From an uncultured Prevotella sp. (GTDB taxonomy: Bacteria > Bacteroidota > Bacteroidia > Bacteroidales > Bacteroidaceae): a stretch of DNA of 7,692 bases. Location of the stretch: positions 1 through 7,692 of the forward strand of contig CAKQFW010000097.1 in assembly GCA_934230965.1 (NCBI GenBank), in the 5' to 3' direction. The first letter of the stretch is position 1. Each line of letters begins with the position of its first letter. The notes beneath the pieces were generated by a model. It was given only the letters and a program-made list of their open reading frames with translations, was not told the origin of the DNA and did no database searches. Below are positions 1 through 5,058 of this stretch, piece after piece. The position numbers and the translations under genes were made by a program.

Positions 1-593
1 ATGTTGATGCCTATGAAGAAGATGGGCACGCGGCTCCAAAATATCTCAATATGCCCCACGGCAGCATGAATGGGCAGCACCCATTGCACCATAACGCACC
101 ACAACACCATGAGCAGCGGCAGCCAGCGATAAATGGGGTATCGGCGTATGAGCATCATATAGAACGGCGCAAAGGTGTAGAGCATCATGATGGCCGGAAT
201 ATACCAAAAGGTAAGTTCATCGTGCAGCCAGAAGTCCCAGTTGATGGTGATATCGCCTATCAGGTCTACTACCGACGTGCTATGTCCGCCATGGTGCAGA
301 TAGTCGGGTATGTAATAAAGGCAAGCCATGAGCAGCCATACGGGGTAGATGCGCAGATAGCGGCGCGTGAAGAAGTGGCGCAACGATGGCGTCTTCGTCC
401 ACGAGTACCACAGCCCCACTCCACTCAAGAAGAGGAACATATCTACGCCCACGTTGCCACAGCGATGCAGTCCGAAGAAGGGATCGCTACGGTTGAGCGA
501 CACATGGAAGAGAATGATGAAGAGCATGGCGGCTCCCATCAGTTCGCCACGATAGCGGCTGATATTGGCCAGTTCTATATCAGGTATTTTCAT
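1..593 (-). CDS. Acyltransferase-3 family membrane protein, C-terminal part cut by window edge
   Basis: The reading frame is open from the ATG at 593 to the window edge, giving 197 complete codons with no stop, so the C-terminal part is missing. It resembles integral-membrane O-acyltransferases (acyltransferase_3, OafA-like), which move acetyl or other acyl groups onto surface glycans or lipids across the inner membrane. Visible family marks are an N-terminal SRYRGELMG stretch (residues 12-20) leading into the first membrane helix with the expected catalytic-type His30 (LFHVS), GNVGVDMFLFLSG (about 46-58), and the basic RRYLRIYP loop (about 75-82), followed by further hydrophobic helices. The usual Arg about 11 residues before the His is not present; the nearest are Arg13 and Arg15, as in a common SRYR-type subgroup. 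The start overlaps the end of the preceding acyltransferase gene by 14 bases. AAGGA at 596-600 lies only two bases before the ATG. Substrate unknown. Confidence 0.88.
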   Translation of the reverse strand, partial: MKIPDIELANISRYRGELMGAAMLFIILFHVSLNRSDPFFGLHRCGNVGVDMFLFLSGVGLWYSWTKTPSLRHFFTRRYLRIYPVWLLMACLYYIPDYLHHGGHSTSVVDLIGDITINWDFWLHDELTFWYIPAIMMLYTFAPFYMMLIRRYPIYRWLPLLMVLWCVMVQWVLPIHAAVGHIEIFWSRVPIFFIGIN

Positions 594-1764
594 GTTCCTT
601 CACTTTTAACTTGGGGTTGGGTATCTTTTTCATTACCTCGCTGCACAGCCATGCCAAGGCCAGCGATGCAAGGATGTAGAGCAGCAAGCCCGTGTAGATG
701 TCGCCCCTACGGCTGATAGGGATAAATATCTTGCGCGTAACGGGGTGTATGACGAAGAGGGCGGCCGACACACGTCCCACCCACAGCAGCCAGTGGCCCA
801 TGCCTTGTTCGGTGGCATCGCTCTTCATGAGTTTGGCCAAAGCCACGCTGAAGGTGCACACGAAGAAGGGCGCCCAGAACCACAACTGATAACTGAAGCT
901 GAAGGCGAAGACCGCAGCCCCCGACAGCACCAGCACGGCAGCCCATTGCGCCTTGTCCACCGTGGCAAAGCGTGCACCATAACGTGCCGCTAACAGTCCT
1001 AAGGCAAAGGGCATGATGCCACCCATAAAGTTGTAGCGTATGCGGTTCAGCGTCTCGCTCTCGGGGTCGCACACAGCTTGCATAGCCCAGCAAGCCAGCA
1101 CCAGGGCGGCCAAGGTTTTCCATCCGCCACGGTTCAGCAGCACTATATATATAATGTATAGCTGCAACATGAGGCCGAAGAACCAGAAGGGGCCAGGCCA
1201 GATAATGTGGTCGGGGTCGGGCATCACGTTGTTAAACATACCCAGTTGTGCCACAATGTTCACCAGCGTGTAGCGCCATTGGCCAGGCGTCATAGCGTCG
1301 ACAATGGTGAAAGCCACAAAGCCCACCATCATCATCTTAAACAGTTTAAGATAATGATAGCGCACAAAGGGCACGATAGCGGGAGCGGGCCTGTTGCCCT
1401 TCTCATACTTCATCACCAGGCCGTAGGCACTGAGGAAGAGGAAGATGGGCACACCATAATGTCCGAAGAACGACAACAGATGCACGGGCAGCGTCCAGTC
1501 GGGCGAGGCCAGCACCTCAAACAGCCTACGGCAGTTGGCCGCCGTATAGGTATATTCGTTTTCCTTCACAATGGGGCCCAGCCAGTGGCAGTAGTTGTGC
1601 AAGAAGATGCCAATGATGGCCAGTCCGCGCAACACGGTGCACTGTGCCGAGGAGAGCAGCGGTGCTACCCCAGCAGCGGTAGGGGCTGACGCCTTATAAG
1701 CTGACGCTGTAGGATCTGATGCGTTAGGGATTGATGCCTTATGAGCAGATGCGTTATTGTTCAT
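580..1764 (-). CDS. Acyltransferase-3 family membrane protein with N-terminal pentapeptide repeat
   Basis: A complete 394-residue protein of the acyltransferase_3 (OafA/NodX-like) family, predicted to sit in the inner membrane with about ten helices and to acylate a surface glycan or related molecule. Family features are LRGLAIIGIFLH (Arg46 and His56 in the first helix), GHYGVPIFLFLSAYG (about 101-115), a PFWFFGLMLQLY helix (about 192-203), and a C-terminal LFVIHP helix with His340. The first ~42 residues are an extension rich in Ala, Ser and Pro with a five-residue period (NASAH, KASIP, NASDP, TASAY, KASAP), probably cytoplasmic and disordered; the catalytic domain begins near residue 43. 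No other ATG lies close to the domain start. The chosen ATG overlaps the upstream stop in an ATGA, which supports it and suggests translational coupling. The 3' end overlaps the next acyltransferase gene by 14 bases. The acyl donor and acceptor are not evident. Confidence 0.9.
   Translation of the reverse strand: MNNNASAHKASIPNASDPTASAYKASAPTAAGVAPLLSSAQCTVLRGLAIIGIFLHNYCHWLGPIVKENEYTYTAANCRRLFEVLASPDWTLPVHLLSFFGHYGVPIFLFLSAYGLVMKYEKGNRPAPAIVPFVRYHYLKLFKMMMVGFVAFTIVDAMTPGQWRYTLVNIVAQLGMFNNVMPDPDHIIWPGPFWFFGLMLQLYIIYIVLLNRGGWKTLAALVLACWAMQAVCDPESETLNRIRYNFMGGIMPFALGLLAARYGARFATVDKAQWAAVLVLSGAAVFAFSFSYQLWFWAPFFVCTFSVALAKLMKSDATEQGMGHWLLWVGRVSAALFVIHPVTRKIFIPISRRGDIYTGLLLYILASLALAWLCSEVMKKIPNPKLKVKEHENT
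1685..1759 (-). repeat. In-frame 15-bp degenerate tandem repeat, five units
   Basis: On the plus strand, five consecutive 15-base units run GCTGACGCCTTATAA, GCTGACGCTGTAGGA, TCTGATGCGTTAGGG, ATTGATGCCTTATGA, GCAGATGCGTTATTG. They share a core close to CTGAYGC. They lie right after the start codon of the minus-strand acyltransferase and encode the pentapeptide repeat at residues 4-28. A very decayed sixth unit (TAAGV) may follow. Because the unit is a multiple of three, gain or loss of copies would keep the reading frame. Confidence 0.85.
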
Positions 1765-3617
1765 TTCTTTTTCGTTACATAATAATCGGGCATGGGGCCC
1801 AGCTTGTCATAGTCGGTGGTGCCCTTCAATATTCTTGGGCGCATCTCGTTATATTCGGGTGCGATAAGATTATATTCAGGATGATAATCTTTGCTATGTA
1901 TGCCCGCCAGATATACCAGCAGGTGCGGCAAGGCGTCGGTCATGAAGCGCTTGTTGCGCGCCGCCTTTATCTGTCTGAATATCTGTCGATGACAGCGCAC
2001 ATACTTCTTCGAGCACCATATCCAGAAGGGAATGTCGAATTCGGCATGCGCCAAGCGCGAGTCGATGGTGGCCGAGTGCATACGGCAGTAGAAGTGCAGG
2101 TCGCCCTCATAACACTCTTCGCCATGGTCGGGCACATAAATCACGATAGCCTCTTTTTGTTCGAAGCGACGTATTATTTCGTCTACCACCGAGTCGTTAT
2201 ACAGCACCGCATTGTCATAGTCGGCCAGCACCGTGCGCTCATGGTCGCTCAGGTGAGGCTTCAGTTCACGATACTCGTCGCCCGTGAAGCGACGGTTCTT
2301 GCGCGGTGTGCGCTGACGATAGTTTACGTGCTGACCCACGAGGTGGAAGATGGTAAGGTTGTGGTCGCCATCCTCGGCCTTCAGGCGCTCATAGTCGGCC
2401 AGCAACTCTTCGTCGTAGGTGTGAAGCTTGTCGTTGCGCGTATCAAACTGTGCCTTGCTCAGCGTGGGATTGTTCAAGAAGAAACCGCCGCTGAAGTCGT
2501 ACACCGCCTCTTTGGCCTTAGGCAAGAACTGGTTAGTGATGAAGGTTACGTGGTAGCCCGCCTTGCGAAACAGTTCGGGGAAGAGCGGATAGTCGCACCA
2601 CTCGCCCTCCTGCCCCACCACGTGCATAGAGAAGAGGTTTTTGAAGACGAAGCTGGTGAGGTTCCACGGCGCCACCACATCGGTAAACTTTACCAATCGG
2701 CCTGTGCGCTCGCGCTTCACCTGTCGGGGTGTGGTCTTCTTCACATAGCCATACTGCTGCGAGTGGTGACGGTTGTAGCTTTCGCCTATGATGAGCACAA
2801 TCTCGGGCGAGGTAAACTTACAACTGTCTACCTGCACATTGTTGGCGGCACGTATCAACTTCTGCACCTGATTAGCCGTAAGCTTGTTGGCATAAATACT
2901 GAAGGCCAGTCGCCAGATGGGCTGATACAGCTCAGCATGGCGCGGCTCGGTCAGGGTGTGCTCTACCTCGCCTATGCTCTTGCTGGTCATCAATTTCCAC
3001 GTGGCAGCCTTATTATGGGCGCTGGTGCCTATGGCTATAGCCAGCACCACGGCGGTGATGGCGGCCAGCACAGGCATGATGTATTGCTTGCGATGCGCTT
3101 CGGCCCACGCCTTCAGCTTCTGCCACAGTGTTTTTACGCGGCGCGGCACGAAATGTGGGAAACGCAGCTCAAGGGTGAGCAAGATGTGCATAACGGGCAC
3201 CAGTAGCACCCAGCCCACATTGCTAAACAGCACGTCGGGCGACACACAGGCACGTATAAACTCGCTGGCCTCGCGCGAGTCGGTCTCGCCCACCAGCAAC
3301 AGCATGGTGGGGGTAAGGGTAGAGTCGAACTTGACGAAACAATAAACGTCGGCCAATGCTGTGGCATAGAGCACTATGTACAGCAGAGAGCGCAGCCAGG
3401 GTCGCACCACGCGGGGCACGATGGTGAGCAGCAGCGCCAAGACGTAAACGTCGAGAAACAACTCAAGATACAGGTTGCCATACAGTGCGGCATTGCGTGT
3501 GTGGGGTATGGTTACCCACGAGCACACGCATCCCAACACATACATAAATGTGAAGAAGGTGGCGTTGAGGCGTATCGGCTTCAGCACCCACCCAGCTATT
3601 TGGCGTAATGTGTTCAT
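1761..3617 (-). CDS. Phosphoethanolamine transferase-like sulfatase-fold membrane protein (EptA-like)
   Basis: A 618-residue protein with about five N-terminal membrane helices (roughly 20-38, 48-68, 76-95, 130-150, 180-198) and a periplasmic sulfatase/alkaline-phosphatase-fold domain from about residue 270. This is the layout of EptA/CptA-type enzymes, which transfer phosphoethanolamine from phosphatidylethanolamine to lipid A, core sugars or other glycans. Motifs seen are IVLIIGES (metal ligand Glu279), GYVKKTTPR, Thr321 in NLTSFVFKNLFS as the likely nucleophile, FHLVGQH (His425, His430), YDNAVLYND (467-475) and the metal site PDHGEE (Asp497, His498). It is longer than typical EptA (about 540-550 residues), with a C-terminal tail containing PRIL and TDYDKL. 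The A-rich leader before the ATG has no clear Shine-Dalgarno site. Its stop overlaps the next start (ATGA). The membrane topology and motifs make a soluble sulfatase unlikely. The acceptor is unknown; phosphoglycerol transfer is a less likely alternative. Confidence 0.85.
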   Translation of the reverse strand: MNTLRQIAGWVLKPIRLNATFFTFMYVLGCVCSWVTIPHTRNAALYGNLYLELFLDVYVLALLLTIVPRVVRPWLRSLLYIVLYATALADVYCFVKFDSTLTPTMLLLVGETDSREASEFIRACVSPDVLFSNVGWVLLVPVMHILLTLELRFPHFVPRRVKTLWQKLKAWAEAHRKQYIMPVLAAITAVVLAIAIGTSAHNKAATWKLMTSKSIGEVEHTLTEPRHAELYQPIWRLAFSIYANKLTANQVQKLIRAANNVQVDSCKFTSPEIVLIIGESYNRHHSQQYGYVKKTTPRQVKRERTGRLVKFTDVVAPWNLTSFVFKNLFSMHVVGQEGEWCDYPLFPELFRKAGYHVTFITNQFLPKAKEAVYDFSGGFFLNNPTLSKAQFDTRNDKLHTYDEELLADYERLKAEDGDHNLTIFHLVGQHVNYRQRTPRKNRRFTGDEYRELKPHLSDHERTVLADYDNAVLYNDSVVDEIIRRFEQKEAIVIYVPDHGEECYEGDLHFYCRMHSATIDSRLAHAEFDIPFWIWCSKKYVRCHRQIFRQIKAARNKRFMTDALPHLLVYLAGIHSKDYHPEYNLIAPEYNEMRPRILKGTTDYDKLGPMPDYYVTKKK

Positions 3618-3641
3618 GTCTTTTTATTTAATTATGGTAGC

Positions 3642-3685
3642 AACTCGTTAACTTGTCAACTTGTCAACTCGTCAACTCGTCAACT
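3642..3685. repeat. Intergenic octamer tandem repeat
   Basis: Five consecutive 8-base units on the plus strand (AACTCGTT, AACTTGTC, AACTTGTC, AACTCGTC, AACTCGTC) are followed by a partial AACT. On the transcribed minus strand the units read TTGACGAG, TTGACAAG and TTAACGAG. The array fills most of the 73-base gap between the stop of the second chromate-transporter gene and the start of the phosphoethanolamine-transferase-like gene, starting a few bases after that stop. No terminator-like hairpin was seen in this gap, so read-through into the downstream genes is possible. Confidence 0.9.
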
Positions 3686-3690
3686 ATTAA

Positions 3691-4266
3691 TTAATACAAC
3701 AACATAAGTCCGGCAAAGCCCGCCCACAATATCATGCGTATGGGGTTTATCTTTAGCACACGGGTGCCGAAGAAGGTGGCTGCGAAGAGCGCAATGCTAA
3801 TCCAGAAATGCCAAGGACTGATGTCGGGCGACGAGAAGTTTTCTTTCGTCATCAGCAGCAAAGCAGCGGCGGCCAGCAGTCCTACCACAGCGGGGCGCAA
3901 GCCCATAAACACGCTCTGCACCGTGGGCGTTTGCATATATTTCATAAACATGCGGCTAATCAATATCATCAGTATGAGCGAGGGCAGCACCAGCGCTATG
4001 GTGGCCACCACGCTGCCCAGCACGGCCATGCCGCCACCGAAGCCTGCATTGTGTGCGGCGATATAGCCGCAATAGGTGGCCGAATTGATGCCGATGGGTC
4101 CCGGCGTCATCTGACTGATAGCCACGATGTTAGTAAATTCGGCCGACGTGAGCCAGTGATGATGCACCACCGTCTCAGTTTGTATGAGCGACAGCATGCC
4201 ATAGCCGCCACCAAAGCCGAACAGTCCTATCTGAAAGAAGGTAAGAAAAAGATACAGATATATCAT
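3691..4266 (-). CDS. Chromate transporter (CHR family), half-size subunit 2
   Basis: A 191-residue, very hydrophobic protein matching one half of ChrA. CHR-family proteins are inner-membrane anion transporters, best known for chromate efflux; here the true substrate is not shown. Family signatures are FGFGGGYGMLSL (17-27), the AISQMTPGPIGIN region (49-61), LPSLILM (94-100) and GLRPAVVGL (122-130). Full-length ChrA proteins of about 400 residues carry two such halves; short-chain members of about 180-200 residues usually occur as adjacent pairs thought to work together, in line with the neighbour directly upstream. The ATG overlaps that neighbour's TGA by four bases (ATGA), implying coupled translation. 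The gene ends with TAA just before an octamer repeat array. Confidence 0.92.
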   Translation of the reverse strand: MIYLYLFLTFFQIGLFGFGGGYGMLSLIQTETVVHHHWLTSAEFTNIVAISQMTPGPIGINSATYCGYIAAHNAGFGGGMAVLGSVVATIALVLPSLILMILISRMFMKYMQTPTVQSVFMGLRPAVVGLLAAAALLLMTKENFSSPDISPWHFWISIALFAATFFGTRVLKINPIRMILWAGFAGLMLLY

Positions 4267-4808
4267 TCAGATGTTTTTATTAGTTTGCCATACAAGAAGC
4301 CGCCCACAGCCGCCGCGATAATGATGAACACGGGGTTTACGTGCAGCAGATAGATAAACAGGGCGCTGGCAATGGGTATCCAGCAGTTGGTGAGCGAGAT
4401 GTGCGCGCTCTTAGCCAGCGAGAAGGTGGGGGCAGCAATGAGCGCCACCACGGCCGGACGTATACCCCGGAAGATGCTCTCTACCACGGGGTTGTCTTGA
4501 AACTGCCTAAAGAAGATGGCAATGGCCAAGATGATGAAGAACGAGGGCAACGCTGTGGCCAGCGTGGTGCACAGGGCGCCACGGGTGCCGCGCATCTTAT
4601 AGCCTATAAAGGTGCTCATGTTTACCGCCATCACACCCGGGCAACTCTGTGCCACGGCCACGATGTCGATAAACTGTTCGCGGTCTATCCATCGATATTT
4701 GTCCACCACTTCGGCCTCGATGATGGGTATCATGGCGTAGCCTCCACCCAGCGTGAACATACCTATCTTAAAAAAGGTCTTGAAAGATGTAATATAAAAA
4801 TTGTCCAT
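4263..4808 (-). CDS. Chromate transporter (CHR family), half-size subunit 1
   Basis: A 181-residue membrane protein and the first member of the paired CHR transporter. Signatures are the TLGGGYAMIPII stretch (19-30), AQSCPGVMAVN (53-63), LPSFFIIL (87-94) and GIRPAVVAL (115-123). They align with the same motifs in the downstream subunit, but the TPGPIGIN-type loop reads CPGVMAVN here, so the two halves have diverged rather than being recent duplicates. It is probably the first gene of its transcript, because a strong terminator after purL and a 250-base gap lie upstream. The ATG is chosen because the N-terminus fits the family length; there is no clear Shine-Dalgarno site, and a small hairpin (4821-4838) sits 12 bases before the start. 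It may export chromate or another oxyanion. Confidence 0.92.
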   Translation of the reverse strand: MDNFYITSFKTFFKIGMFTLGGGYAMIPIIEAEVVDKYRWIDREQFIDIVAVAQSCPGVMAVNMSTFIGYKMRGTRGALCTTLATALPSFFIILAIAIFFRQFQDNPVVESIFRGIRPAVVALIAAPTFSLAKSAHISLTNCWIPIASALFIYLLHVNPVFIIIAAAVGGFLYGKLIKTSE

Positions 4809-4820
4809 TATATAACGACT

Positions 4821-4838
4821 TGAACTTTCGCAAGTTCA
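4821..4838. repeat. Perfect 7-bp-stem palindrome in the leader of the chromate-transporter pair
   Basis: TGAACTT, a four-base TCGC loop and AAGTTCA form a perfect hairpin on either strand. On the minus strand it reads TGAACTT-GCGA-AAGTTCA and ends 12 bases before the ATG at 4808, where a ribosome would bind, so it could affect translation. No T-tract follows, so it is not an intrinsic terminator. It may be a copy of a dispersed intergenic palindrome family rather than a dedicated regulator. Confidence 0.6.
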
Positions 4839-4888
4839 GAAGGTAACAGACCATAGCTATTCAACAAAAGCGATATAGCATACGTCTA

Positions 4889-4918
4889 TTAACTTCACTC
4901 GCGAAGCGAGTTAACTTC
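4889..4918. repeat. Palindrome flanked by 8-bp direct repeats
   Basis: ACTCGC (4897-4902), a three-base GAA loop and GCGAGT (4906-4911) form a perfect 6-bp hairpin. It is bracketed by direct repeats of TTAACTTC at 4889-4896 and 4911-4918, sharing one base with the palindrome. On the minus strand the flanking repeat is GAAGTTAA, one base different from the CAAGTTAA found inside the octamer array at 3642-3685. It lies in the purL to chromate-transporter gap. Neither arm is followed by a convincing T-tract. Confidence 0.6.
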
Positions 4919-4971
4919 CTTTTTACCAACAACTTCTATACATGCAAAACATAAGTTACGCCCAAGGGGCT

Positions 4972-5014
4972 AAAAAGGGAGCCGGAAACTGCTTAGCAGG
5001 TCTCCGACTCCCTT
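4972..5014 (-). terminator. Rho-independent terminator of purL, with an inner hairpin
   Basis: On the minus strand, 45 bases after the purL stop, AAGGGAGTCGGA (5014-5003) pairs with TCCGGCTCCCTT (4986-4975): 11 of 12 positions match, with one A-C mismatch. The 3' arm runs straight into a tract of five T (4976-4972). The 16-base loop contains a second small hairpin (CTGC-TAA-GCAG, 4999-4989), giving a branched shape. The stem and T-tract fit an intrinsic terminator acting on purL transcripts and separating them from the chromate-transporter genes. The rest of the 4809-5058 gap holds only the two palindromes listed separately and no gene that I can support. Confidence 0.85.
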
Positions 5015-5058
5015 CAGCTTATCAGTTGTTGCCTGTGGTATCAGGAAACCATTCTCAT

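Noticed and set aside
51..716. A 221-residue plus-strand open frame over the truncated acyltransferase
   Set aside because: The protein is rich in His, Gln and Glu without family features, while the minus strand carries a clear acyltransferase-3 sequence through the same bases.
1731..3206. A 491-residue open frame on the plus strand, antisense to the phosphoethanolamine-transferase-like gene
   Set aside because: Its product shows no recognisable domain, motif or membrane pattern, and it fully overlaps a well-supported gene with intact catalytic motifs. Long antisense frames are expected in DNA of this codon bias.
3618..3690. Octamer array considered as a CRISPR array or phage attachment site
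   Set aside because: Units are 8 bases with no spacers, and there are no cas genes, integrase or tRNA nearby; it is a simple tandem repeat.
4945..4953. Possible Bacteroidota-type -7 promoter element (TATGTTTTG on the minus strand, resembling TAnnTTTG)
   Set aside because: It matches the consensus imperfectly and I could not find a convincing TTTG -33 element at the right distance. A promoter for the chromate-transporter pair is likely somewhere in 4839-4970, but its position cannot be supported.
4986..5003. CTGCTAA on the minus strand, resembling a serine tRNA anticodon loop, considered as a tRNA fragment
   Set aside because: The flanking bases do not form a proper five-base anticodon stem or the D, T and acceptor arms; a terminator explains the pairing and the following T-tract.
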